29,009 nucleotides of DNA from CAYMND01 sp964465065 (GCA_964465065.1 CAYXHZ010000039.1:1-29009); one strand, 5' to 3'; shown: positions 16,684 through 24,207, counted from the stretch's first letter. Program-made: numbers and translations. Notes: generated by a model from the sequence alone, not told the origin.

Positions 16684-17432
16684 GCTCTCACCTCCGCGCG
16701 CGCATAATCGCAGCGCTCGATAGCCGATATGAAAAGCTTTTCAGTCGTGTCGACCTGCCAGTCCCGTAGCAAACAATCGAGCTTGCCGTCCAGGATCAGC
16801 CGGCCGTGATGCATCAGGATCAGCCGGTCGGTGTAGGCTACCTCGTCCAGGTTGTGGGTGCTGACGATCAGGGTTTTGCCCTGTTCCTTGAGACTGTATA
16901 TGTCCTGCCAGAAATCCCGGCGCACCTGAGGGTCGACTCCCGAGGTCGGTTCGTCGAGAAAGATCAGCTCCGGATCGGTCATCAGGCAGAGTTTGAGGGC
17001 CACGACCTGGCGCAACCCGGGGGGCAGCCCGCCGACCGGTACGGAATCGAGCCCGCTGCCGAGCCTGGCCGTCAATTCTTCACTCTGACGGTTGAGAGTC
17101 CGCTTGTCCAGGCCGAAGATGCCCCCGAAGAAACGCAGGTTCTCGGCGGCGGTCAGTAACGGGTACAGAGAGAATTTCTGGGACATATAGCCAAGACGAC
17201 GTTTCAGTGCCCGGCGGTTTTTTTCGGCGTCGTGTCCGAAAAGCAGCACCCGGCCGGAACTGGCCAGGGTCAGTCCGTTGATGATTTTGAGGGTGGTGGT
17301 CTTGCCGGCGCCGTTGGGACCGAGCATGCCGAGTATCTCGCCCCGCTGCATGGAGAAGCTCAGATCGTCGACGGCCTTGAACTGACCGAAGAGCTTGTTG
17401 AGAGAACGAACTTCCAGTACCGTTTCAGTCAT
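16680..17432 (-). CDS. ABC transporter ATPase, corresponds to the second half of YbhF
   Basis: The product has 250 residues from an ATG at 17432, which overlaps the end of the previous ATPase gene by eight bases. Upstream in-frame starts lie inside that gene and are disfavoured. Walker A is GPNGAGKTT (38-46), Walker B ends LIFLDEPTSG (Asp160, Glu161) and the switch His193 is present in VSTHNLDE. The signature loop is degenerate: LPPGLRQ (136-142) in place of LSGG. This resembles the second ATPase domain of YbhF-type double ATPases, where the loop is also altered. It should pair with the neighbouring ATPase as a heterodimer on the two permeases. Its stop overlaps the permease ATG. Confidence 0.9.
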   Translation of the reverse strand: MTETVLEVRSLNKLFGQFKAVDDLSFSMQRGEILGMLGPNGAGKTTTLKIINGLTLASSGRVLLFGHDAEKNRRALKRRLGYMSQKFSLYPLLTAAENLRFFGGIFGLDKRTLNRQSEELTARLGSGLDSVPVGGLPPGLRQVVALKLCLMTDPELIFLDEPTSGVDPQVRRDFWQDIYSLKEQGKTLIVSTHNLDEVAYTDRLILMHHGRLILDGKLDCLLRDWQVDTTEKLFISAIERCDYARAEVRA

Positions 17433-18336
17433 GGCTGTACTCCGTGGCGGCAAAGCGGTCCTGGTAGAGGTAGATGTCTTCCAGGCTGGGTTGCGATGGA
17501 TGAAAGCCCCGGTTGGGAATGCCTTCCGGTCCGCGACTTGGATCGGTCTGCAGGTATTTGACGACATGCCCGCGTTGGTAGAGGCGGGGCCGGTAGTGCT
17601 CGTCTCCCTGCAGGCCGCGCAGCAACTCGAATCCGCTGACGCTGGGAACGATGTCCCAGAGACGGGCCGGCGAATTTTTCTTGAGTTCGTCGATGGCTCC
17701 TTCCAGCAGTTTTTTCCCCTTCTTCATGAAGATGACCCGGTCGCCCCGTTCGGCCTCGTCCAGGTAGGGCGTGGCCAGCAGGATGGTTTTGCCTTCGTCC
17801 CGCAGCGATTCGATGATCGAGAAGAATTCGATGCGCGACAAGGGATCGACACCGGTGGTGGGTTCATCCAGCAGAATCAGTTCCGGAGCGGCCAAGAGGA
17901 TGCAGGACAGGGCCAGCTTCTGCTTCATGCCACCGGACAGTTGCCCGGCCCGGCGGGCGGTGAAGGGCAGCATGCCGGTGCGATCGAGCATTTCGCGGCT
18001 GCGCTGATCGATCTGAGTTGCAGTCAGGCCGTGAATCCGCCCGAAAAACTGCAGGTTTTCGGCCACTGTCAGGTCGCTGTACAGGGAGAAGCGTTCCGGC
18101 ATGTAGCCGACCTGGCGGGTGATCGGTCGATAATCGCGGCGGATGGGTTGATCGTGCCAGCTCAGTTCTCCCTGACTGCGGGCGACCAGGCCGATCAGCA
18201 TGCGGATCAGGGTCGATTTGCCGGCTCCGTCGGGACCGGCCAGGATGGTGATGCGGCGCTCCGCAAGGGTCGTGGAAAAATGATCCAGGGCGACCAGTTT
18301 GCCGTACTGGACACTGACACCGTCGAGCCTGAGCAT
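17425..18336 (-). CDS. ABC transporter ATPase, corresponds to the first half of YbhF
   Basis: The product has 303 residues. Walker A is GPDGAGKST (34-42), the signature LSGGMKQ (133-139) is canonical, and Walker B is ELILLDEPTTG (Asp157, Glu158). The switch position, normally His in the pattern STHxxDE, is Pro190 in LLATPYLDEAE. A C-terminal extension of about 80 residues (from about LWDIVPSVSG) follows the ATPase core. YbhF-like proteins carry two ATPase halves in one chain; here they are two overlapping genes. The start is nine bases after the hlyD-like stop. It probably forms a heterodimer with the following ATPase. Confidence 0.9.
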   Translation of the reverse strand: MLRLDGVSVQYGKLVALDHFSTTLAERRITILAGPDGAGKSTLIRMLIGLVARSQGELSWHDQPIRRDYRPITRQVGYMPERFSLYSDLTVAENLQFFGRIHGLTATQIDQRSREMLDRTGMLPFTARRAGQLSGGMKQKLALSCILLAAPELILLDEPTTGVDPLSRIEFFSIIESLRDEGKTILLATPYLDEAERGDRVIFMKKGKKLLEGAIDELKKNSPARLWDIVPSVSGFELLRGLQGDEHYRPRLYQRGHVVKYLQTDPSRGPEGIPNRGFHPSQPSLEDIYLYQDRFAATEYSHD

Positions 18337-18344
18337 GGCGGCCT

Positions 18345-19229
18345 CTACTGCGCCGCCTGGAGACGGACCGTGACCGGCTGGCCGATTTTCAGGGCCGGAT
18401 CGGGGGCAACGCTCAGTGTCACCTTGTAGAGCAGGCTCTGCCGTTCCTTCTCGGATATGATGTACTTGGAACTGAACTCGGCGTTGCGGCTGACGGTGCG
18501 GACGACGGCCGAAAGAGCCGAGGCTTTCCCGTCGACGAGCACTTCGGCTTTGTTGCCGATGGCGATATCGGCCAGTTCCCGTTCCTCGAGGAAAATGTCG
18601 ATGTTCAGGTCGCTTCTGACCAGCAGATCGACGACCGCGCTGCCCGGGAAGACGGTTTCACCGCTCTCGGCATAGCTTTCCAGAATCCAGCCGTCGTGTG
18701 CGCTGAGCAGCTGGTGATCGGCCAGTTGCAGCTTAAGCTGCGTTTCCCGGACCGTGATCTTTTGCTCCGTCAGGTCCAGCTGGGCAAGTTTCTGCTGCTG
18801 GTCGAAGAGCTGGGTTTCCGAGCGCAGACGTTCCAGCTCGATGCTTTCCTTCTTTTCCCTGGGCAGAGAATCGCTCTCCACCAACCGGGCGAAGCGGGCT
18901 TCCTGCCGTTTGAAGTAGGCCAGCTGGCGCTCGATCAGTTTGATCGAGGTCTGCAGGGTGCGGCGGTTGAGCAGCAGTTCGCTCTTCTCCAGTTGCAGGG
19001 CCTCCAGCTGGGTTTCGAGTTTGCGGGAATCGATGCGGGCCAGCAGCGTGCCGGCTTTTACCTCCTGGCCGGCTTGCACCGCCAGATCGATCGTGCCGGT
19101 GACCTGGCTCTTGATGGTCACGACGGTTCCGTCGACGACGCCCTGGGCCTCGATCCGTTCGGAATGGCTTTTATGACATGCAGTAAACAGAAGCGAGACG
19201 ACGAAGACTAGGAAGGTCAGTTTTTTCAT
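18345..19229 (-). CDS. HlyD/YbhG-type periplasmic adaptor, predicted lipoprotein
   Basis: The product has 294 residues. The N-terminus MKKLTFLVFVVSLLFTAC carries a lipobox (LFTAC, Cys18), so the adaptor is probably lipid-anchored in the inner membrane. The biotinyl-lipoyl-like halves are VVDGTVVTIKSQVTGTIDLA with AGQEVKAGTLLARIDSR, and HDGWILESYAESGETVFPGS. Between them a long helical hairpin (about 70-165, rich in Gln, Leu, Glu and Arg) would reach the TolC-like channel. The C-terminal beta-barrel domain ends ALKIGQPVTVRLQAAQ. The role is to bridge the ABC pump and the outer-membrane channel encoded just upstream, which precedes it by 16 bases. Confidence 0.9.
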   Translation of the reverse strand: MKKLTFLVFVVSLLFTACHKSHSERIEAQGVVDGTVVTIKSQVTGTIDLAVQAGQEVKAGTLLARIDSRKLETQLEALQLEKSELLLNRRTLQTSIKLIERQLAYFKRQEARFARLVESDSLPREKKESIELERLRSETQLFDQQQKLAQLDLTEQKITVRETQLKLQLADHQLLSAHDGWILESYAESGETVFPGSAVVDLLVRSDLNIDIFLEERELADIAIGNKAEVLVDGKASALSAVVRTVSRNAEFSSKYIISEKERQSLLYKVTLSVAPDPALKIGQPVTVRLQAAQ

Positions 19230-19245
19230 GATTGCTTCTCCTGTT

Positions 19246-20526
19246 TTATTGGGCCAGTGTGAACATGATTTCGCTTTTCAGGCGCTCGATCTGCCAAGCG
19301 GTCTGATCCGGACGGCAGCGCTGTTGAGAAAGGTGTTCGAGCGCGGTCAGGTAGTCGCTGTGACTGGCCTGGTTTTCTCGCCACAACCGTTCCTGGTGTA
19401 CCAGGAACTGTTCGGCCAGTTCGATCAGACGGAGATTGCCGGCCTGCTGAAGCTCGAGGGACTCGATCTGGTGGCAGAGGGTAGAGACGGCGGCCTCGAG
19501 CTGTTCTTTCTGGCGTTTCTGCTCGAACTGCCACTGCTTCTGCTGCAGCCGGTGAATGGCCGTAAGCTCCGCTTTTTTATCGAAATCGAACAGGGTCAGC
19601 CGCAGACTGATGCCGGCCACGCCGTACACAGACCATTGATCGTCGAGCATGTTGACACCCGGGCTGCCGCCGTGCAATTCCGTGAACAGGGTAGCCTGCG
19701 GCCGGTAATCGGCCTTGGCGATGTCCTCCTGGGTACGGCTGCGTTGTTCTTCGATCCGCTTGATTTCCAGACCGGGATGGGAATCGATCAGAGTGGCAAG
19801 TTCTTGCGGATCGGGCAGGGTCTGCTGCAGGGCGGGGGCGATATCGTCCAGTTTCATGCCGGTCAAATCGTAAAAGCGGTCGGCCAGCAGCAAGCGGTTG
19901 CGGGCGATTTCCAGCAACGACAGCTCGATTTCACCGCTTTTCTCCTGGCTCTGAATCCGATCGGCCATGCTGCTGAGACCGGCCTGGTAGAGCTCGTCGA
20001 GACGGCGCTGGTGGATATCGAGACTGTTTTTCAGGGCCTTGGTCGATTGTTCCTGCACCTGCAGCAGGCGGTCGGCGATGAAGAGCTGCTTGACTTCCCA
20101 GGCCAGTTGCGAACGTACCAGCCTTGTTTGCTGACCGCTGGCGCTGACGGCCAGACGACCGAGACGGACCGCGTTCTGCAGCCTGCCGCCGCTCAGCAGG
20201 GGGTACTGCAGGCCCAGATTGAAATCGACGATGTAATGGGGCCCAGAGATCTGCGGCAACTGGATCGGCAGACCCGACAGAGCGCTAAGGTCCATGCTGA
20301 TGGCGTCGCTCTGGTAGCGGGCGCTGCCGGAAATGGCGGCGCTGGGCAGGCGGTTCTTTTCGGCCAGGGTCAGTTGCCGGCCGGCCTGCTCCTGCTGACT
20401 GGCCGCCTGCTGCAGGGTCGTGAAACGCAGACAGGCCTGATCGATGGCACTCTGCAGGGGAACATCGCTGACCGTCTGACTGGCGGTCAGGGAGAAAATG
20501 ACGCTCAAAATGGTCAGGGCGATCAT
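19246..20526 (-). CDS. TolC-type outer-membrane efflux channel
   Basis: The product has 426 residues. A signal peptide is visible at about 1-21 (MIALTILSVIFSLTASQTVS). The mature chain shows the two repeats of the outer-membrane-efflux family: long amphipathic helices rich in Gln, Ala and Leu (for example LRFTTLQQAASQQEQAGRQL and the segment near VDFNLGLQYPLLSGGRLQ) with short strands such as ISLRLTLFDFDKKAEL. It would be the exit duct for the efflux system. The start overlaps the tetR stop by four bases (ATGA), which ties its synthesis to the regulator. E. coli ybhGFSR lacks its own TolC gene, so the present system is more complete. Confidence 0.9.
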   Translation of the reverse strand: MIALTILSVIFSLTASQTVSDVPLQSAIDQACLRFTTLQQAASQQEQAGRQLTLAEKNRLPSAAISGSARYQSDAISMDLSALSGLPIQLPQISGPHYIVDFNLGLQYPLLSGGRLQNAVRLGRLAVSASGQQTRLVRSQLAWEVKQLFIADRLLQVQEQSTKALKNSLDIHQRRLDELYQAGLSSMADRIQSQEKSGEIELSLLEIARNRLLLADRFYDLTGMKLDDIAPALQQTLPDPQELATLIDSHPGLEIKRIEEQRSRTQEDIAKADYRPQATLFTELHGGSPGVNMLDDQWSVYGVAGISLRLTLFDFDKKAELTAIHRLQQKQWQFEQKRQKEQLEAAVSTLCHQIESLELQQAGNLRLIELAEQFLVHQERLWRENQASHSDYLTALEHLSQQRCRPDQTAWQIERLKSEIMFTLAQ

Positions 20527-21134
20527 GGCAACATGCCTCCTTTGAGAAGCTGGACGACGCTGTCCGTCCGTTTTTCCAGAAAATCCGGGACGCTGTCGAA
20601 GGGAATATCGCTGATGGTTTCCAGCAGGGGACGGGCCAGAAAGCAGAACAGGTTGAGGGAAAGGACGTTGATGATGAATTGGTAGGGATCCTCGGCCCGG
20701 ATCTGCCCGGACTGGATCCAGCCCTGTATTTTCTGGAAGAAAGGCTCCTTGATCCTGCCGATTCTGTTCTTGAATATTTTGGCCACTTCGGGACTGAGAC
20801 CGGCGGGACGACCGATGAAATGCCCGATACCGATGCGGATCAGCTTCTGGTTGCGGGCCGCGAAGCTCATGTGCAGCCTGGGAAATCCTTCGATGAATTC
20901 CTCGGCGGTCTGCACCTGTTCCATGAATTCGATCAGTGGGCCCAGGATCCGGCTCATGACGGCCTCCAGGACCGCGCCGTAAAGTTTCTCCTTGGAACGG
21001 TAATAGTAGAAGAGCAGAGCCTTGTTGACGCCGGCCTTGTCGGCGATCCGGGCCACACGGGCTCCGCCGAAGCCCTCTTGACTGAACTCCTCCATGGCGG
21101 CCTCGACGATGCGTTGGCTGGTATCATCGGCCAT
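20523..21134 (-). CDS. TetR/AcrR family transcriptional repressor of the efflux operon
   Basis: The product has 203 residues. The N-terminal helix-turn-helix region is classic: IVEAAMEEFSQEGFGGARVA, IADKAGVNKALLFYYYRSKE, KLYGAVLEAVM. The C-terminal part, FIEGFPRLHMSFAARNQKLI onward, is the ligand-binding and dimer domain and is not conserved enough to predict an effector. AGGAG lies eight bases before the ATG at 21134. The gene is first in the efflux operon, with a consensus promoter and a palindrome between promoter and start codon, so negative autoregulation of the whole operon is likely. The closest known arrangement is CecR (YbiH) with ybhGFSR in E. coli, where the repressor responds to antibiotics. 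Confidence 0.92.
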   Translation of the reverse strand: MADDTSQRIVEAAMEEFSQEGFGGARVARIADKAGVNKALLFYYYRSKEKLYGAVLEAVMSRILGPLIEFMEQVQTAEEFIEGFPRLHMSFAARNQKLIRIGIGHFIGRPAGLSPEVAKIFKNRIGRIKEPFFQKIQGWIQSGQIRAEDPYQFIINVLSLNLFCFLARPLLETISDIPFDSVPDFLEKRTDSVVQLLKGGMLP

Positions 21135-21162
21135 TTTTCGCTCCTGACTGTCCGGTTTAAAC

Positions 21163-21179
21163 GTCTGGTTTAACCAAAC
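21163..21179 (-). promoter_or_regulatory. Probable TetR operator
   Basis: A 17-base palindrome, read on the plus strand as GTCTGGTTTAACCAAAC, pairs in seven of eight positions around the central base. A perfect eight-base palindrome GTTTAAAC sits beside it at 21155-21162, and related GTTAAA half-sites lie at 21181-21186 and 21194-21199. The site is downstream of the -10, where a bound repressor would block transcription. Confidence 0.5.
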
Positions 21180-21196
21180 AGTTAAAGTATGCGGTT

Positions 21197-21225
21197 AAAA
21201 TAAACTATTTTTTGAAAGCTGTCAA
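21197..21225 (-). promoter_or_regulatory. Promoter of the tetR-efflux operon
   Basis: On the minus strand a perfect TTGACA (21220-21225) is followed by a 17-base spacer and TATTTT (21197-21202). The predicted transcription start is near 21190, giving a leader of about 56 bases that contains the palindromic operator candidates. Confidence 0.6.
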
Positions 21226-21305
21226 GAAAAATAATTATTTTTGAAAAATTCCTCATTCTCTCGGAACTATAAATCAAAGCATACTGGTGTAATATCCCAA
21301 TAATT

Positions 21306-21340
21306 CTGGAAATTAACTAATTTCAAGTGCCAGTTTTTTT
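21306..21340 (+). terminator. Hairpin plus T-tract, plus-strand orientation, orphan
   Basis: GAAATT-aact-AATTTC (21309-21324) is a perfect six-pair stem. A flanking CTG (21306-21308) can pair with CAG (21331-21333), directly followed by seven T (21334-21340). It looks like an intrinsic terminator, but no plus-strand gene precedes it. The inner stem is AT-rich and weak. Confidence 0.3.
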
Positions 21341-21582
21341 GTGTTTATCATCATTGAATAGAGGCCGCGAGCTGAACCGGGTAGTGCAAACCATACGCTT
21401 GAGTATGAATTATGAAAACAATTGATTGTTTCTGAATCCAGTTGCAAGATTCAAAAAAAATACTCAGGGAAGTGAAACGCTAAATCATCAGGAAATATTT
21501 TCTTTCAGGACGTTATCTGATGTGTTACGGGAGCCATGGGGCGCAACTCAAACCCAATGAATCTGAGAGATCGTAATAAATC

Positions 21583-21613
21583 AAAAGAAAAAAACTGGCT
21601 CTCAATGCCAATT
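21583..21613 (-). terminator. Intrinsic terminator of the DDAH-GapN-like operon
   Basis: On the minus strand AATTGGC and GCCAGTT form seven pairs (one G-T) around a seven-base loop (21593-21613). They are followed by TTTTTCTTTT (21583-21592). It lies about 145 bases after the DDAH stop, so the mRNA would carry an untranslated tail of that length. Confidence 0.5.
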
Positions 21614-21758
21614 CATCCGATTTATCGATAATTCGATGGGGATGTAGGGCCATGGTCTCGGTAATCTCATTATTATGTAGAGATCGGAGTAATTCGCATT
21701 GAAGCGAGTATTCTTGGAATTGTGTGATATACGGAGAATTTTACTAAGCTGTCAGGAA

Positions 21759-22520
21759 CTAAAAACGCAGGGATAAACAGCTGAGACCGCCGTCGAGCTT
21801 GCGGAATTCCGACATGTCCAGGACAATGGTCGGATAACCGGCGCTCTCGATCCGGCGGCGGGTCTGTGGGAAACCGGCGGCGACCAGAACCCGGCCGTTG
21901 ATCCAGACGCAGTTGGCGGCGTACGCTTCGTCGTCGGGGACATGAATGCGGCGAAAGGTGGAGAATTCCGGCTTGTCAACGAACTCGCCGGCAGTGGCCA
22001 TGGTGTTGTTCTCCAGGTAGACAATACCGGTCTTGAGGTGCAGGACATGCTCCAGGCCGACTGTGGAAGCGCTCATACCGTATTTGCCCAGAATCGCCGT
22101 CATCTGCTCCGCTCCGGACGGGTTGGTCCGCTGCGACAGGCCGATGTAGAAATGATTGCCGACCATCATGATGTCGCCGGCCTCGATGGTCCCCGGGGCC
22201 TGGATGGTTTCGATATGGTCGTAAAAGCGGCGGATCGGTTCGATGACGGATGCGGTCTCGCCGCGACGGCTCGGCGCGCCGGGTCGGGTGATGACGGCGC
22301 AGCGTGGGGTCAGCAGGGCGGTATCTTCGATGAACACGGAATCCGGATAATCTTCGTCGGCCGGCAGTACGGCGATCTCCAGGCCGCAGGCGACCAGAGC
22401 GGAACAGTAGGCCTCGTGCTGCTCGAGAGCCAGCTGGTAATCCGGTTGGCCCAGATCGGCTTGACTTAAACCCTTGATCAGGCTCTGGCCGGGTCTTCTG
22501 ACTATGGCATGTCCAAACAT
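21759..22520 (-). CDS. N(G),N(G)-dimethylarginine dimethylaminohydrolase (DDAH)
   Basis: The product has 253 residues, the length of the bacterial enzyme. The nucleophile is Cys248 in the C-terminal GGLSCLSLRF, and the catalytic His is His161 in LHLKTGIVYLENN. These correspond to Cys249 and His162 of the Pseudomonas aeruginosa enzyme, as I recall it. DSVFIEDTALL, IEAGDIMMVG and CVWINGRVLVAAGFPQTRR are further family blocks of the guanidino-modifying superfamily. DDAH hydrolyses methylated arginines to citrulline and dimethylamine or methylamine. Arginine deiminase is unlikely because it is about 150 residues longer. GGAGG precedes the ATG. It follows the GapN-like gene by 35 bases and is the last gene before a terminator. 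Cytoplasmic. Confidence 0.88.
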   Translation of the reverse strand: MFGHAIVRRPGQSLIKGLSQADLGQPDYQLALEQHEAYCSALVACGLEIAVLPADEDYPDSVFIEDTALLTPRCAVITRPGAPSRRGETASVIEPIRRFYDHIETIQAPGTIEAGDIMMVGNHFYIGLSQRTNPSGAEQMTAILGKYGMSASTVGLEHVLHLKTGIVYLENNTMATAGEFVDKPEFSTFRRIHVPDDEAYAANCVWINGRVLVAAGFPQTRRRIESAGYPTIVLDMSEFRKLDGGLSCLSLRF

Positions 22521-22555
22521 CGCTACCTCCGCTTCATGGCTGCGCCGATCGTTTG

Positions 22556-24181
22556 TCAGAGAATGAAATCCGTGCTCAGAAAGCTGGATTTGTCCTCGCG
22601 CAGGATGGTTTGAAGAATCTGTTTGTTGGCCGGATTGCCCTTAGCGGCTACCAGGGTGCGGATGGAAAAGACGCGCAGAGCGTCGCTGACCGACAGAGTG
22701 CCCTCGGCCGAGTCCTTGCGACCGGTGAACGGGAAGGCATCCGGGCCGCGCTGGCATTGGCTGTTGATGTTGACGCGGCAGACCTGGTTGACCAGGGGGT
22801 CGATGAGTCTGGACAACTGATCCGGATCGCTGCCGAACAGACTGATCTGCTGACCGTAGTTCGACTGACGGATATAGTCCAGCGGTTCGGCGATATCGCT
22901 GAAGGTGACGACCGGCACCAGGGGACCGAACTGCTCCTCGTGGTAGAGCCTCATCCGGGTATCGACCGGGTACAGCAGCGCCGGGAAGAACAGGGTCTGA
23001 AAAAACGTGGCTCCGCCGTCGTTGACGATGCGGGCACCATAGCTGACGGCGTCGTCGACATAGGCCTTCATCACGGAACATTTGTCGTCTTCGGGCAGCG
23101 GCGTGATGCGGACTCCAGCCTGCCAGGGCAGTCCGGCGGGCAGGGCGTCGACCTGGGCGGCCAGGCGTTTGAGAAAATCGTCGGCGATACGGCTGTGGAC
23201 GAAGAGGATTTTCAGGGCCGTGCAGCGCTGGCCGTTGAACGACAGGGCGCCCAGGACGCATTCGTTGACCGTCATGTCCAGATCGGCGTCGGCCATGACG
23301 ATGGCCGCGTTTTTGGCTCCCAAACCGAGGACGGAGCGCAGACGGTGCGGTCGGGGGTGCTGGTGCTTGAGCTGGTCGGCGACCTTGTCCGAGCCGATGA
23401 AGGCCAGAGAGTCAATCTGGCCGGATTCCATCAGCGGTCCGACTACAGTCCGTCCGTCGCCGTAAACGGTGTTGATCACTCCGGGCGGGAAAGAATCCCG
23501 GAAGGCTTCGAGAAGGGGCTCAAACAGGAGAACGCCAAGTTTCGGAGGTTTGAAGAGAACGGTGTTGCCCATGATCAGAGCCGGGATCAGGGTGGTGAAG
23601 GTCTCGTTGAGCGGATAGTTGAACGGCCCCATGCACAGGACCACGCCCAGTGGGGCGCGGCGGATCTGGGCGATGATTCCCTGCTCGATGGCCAGGCGGG
23701 AAGAGGTGCGGTCAAGTTCTTTCAAGGCCTGGACAGTATCGCGGATGTAATCTACGGTACGGTCGAATTCTTTCTCGGCGTCGGCCTGCGACTTGCAGAT
23801 TTCCCACATCAACAGACGGATCACCTCGGCGCGGCGGCTGAGCATGCGCACGGCGAAATCCTCGACGTGGCGGATACGACCTTCCACGCCCATGGTCGGC
23901 CAGAGACCGCGGCCGTGGTCATAGGCGGCGACGGCCGATTCGAGCATGGCCAGAGCCTCGGCGCGGCCCAGCAGCGGGAAGGAGCCGATGACCGTGCGTT
24001 CGATGCCGCGGTCGGTTTTGCGGCAGACGGGGGATGTGACCTGTTTGACCGGTCCCGTCCATTCCAGCAGCCGGCCGTTGTGCAGGTATACCCTCTGATC
24101 CAGCGGGGTGTCGAGTCGGGAAGCCTCCGGGATCGTATCGGGCCGGGCGACGACCTGTTGCAGCTGTTCGCTGATATTCAT
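22556..24181 (-). CDS. GapN-like aldehyde dehydrogenase (NADP glyceraldehyde-3-P dehydrogenase family)
   Basis: The product has 541 residues; GGAGGAG lies just before the ATG. ALDH blocks are clear: APLGVVLCMGPFNYPLNETF (oxyanion and cofactor region), NTVLFKPPKLG, FIGSDKVADQL, FNGQRCTALK with nucleophile Cys320, and EEQFGPLVPVV. The overall length and these blocks resemble non-phosphorylating, NADP-dependent glyceraldehyde-3-phosphate dehydrogenase. The catalytic Glu, expected 34 residues before the Cys (as in LELGGK of S. mutans GapN), is Gly286 in LGLGAKN, and the second position sometimes acidic in this motif is Gly288. The enzyme may therefore be impaired, use another base, or have a different reaction. 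It shares an mRNA with the DDAH gene. The true substrate aldehyde is uncertain. Confidence 0.8.
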   Translation of the reverse strand: MNISEQLQQVVARPDTIPEASRLDTPLDQRVYLHNGRLLEWTGPVKQVTSPVCRKTDRGIERTVIGSFPLLGRAEALAMLESAVAAYDHGRGLWPTMGVEGRIRHVEDFAVRMLSRRAEVIRLLMWEICKSQADAEKEFDRTVDYIRDTVQALKELDRTSSRLAIEQGIIAQIRRAPLGVVLCMGPFNYPLNETFTTLIPALIMGNTVLFKPPKLGVLLFEPLLEAFRDSFPPGVINTVYGDGRTVVGPLMESGQIDSLAFIGSDKVADQLKHQHPRPHRLRSVLGLGAKNAAIVMADADLDMTVNECVLGALSFNGQRCTALKILFVHSRIADDFLKRLAAQVDALPAGLPWQAGVRITPLPEDDKCSVMKAYVDDAVSYGARIVNDGGATFFQTLFFPALLYPVDTRMRLYHEEQFGPLVPVVTFSDIAEPLDYIRQSNYGQQISLFGSDPDQLSRLIDPLVNQVCRVNINSQCQRGPDAFPFTGRKDSAEGTLSVSDALRVFSIRTLVAAKGNPANKQILQTILREDKSSFLSTDFIL

Positions 24182-24207
24182 GTTCTCCTCCGAAATCTGT
24201 TGAACAT

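Larger units (their letters stand above)
21226..21758. other. AT-rich non-coding gap between two minus-strand operons
   Basis: About 530 bases upstream of the tetR promoter have no convincing gene and are much richer in A+T than the flanking DNA; the line 21241-21300, for example, has 20 G/C in 60. Contents I can support: a minus-strand terminator at 21583-21613 for the DDAH operon and a plus-oriented hairpin with a T-tract at 21306-21340. Two other small inverted repeats are CATAC/GTATG (21392-21407) and TGAATC/GATTCA (21433-21453). The sequence 21652-21688 (CTC...ATCTC and GAGAT...GAG) can form an imperfect hairpin. The longest plausible reading frame is 31 codons and is not convincing. I see no insertion-sequence ends or tRNA remnant. 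Confidence 0.6.

Noticed and set aside
21536..21631. 31-codon plus-strand frame in the AT-rich gap (starting MGRNSNPMNL).
   Set aside because: No suitable ribosome site spacing (GGGAG is only two bases from the ATG), and no recognisable features.
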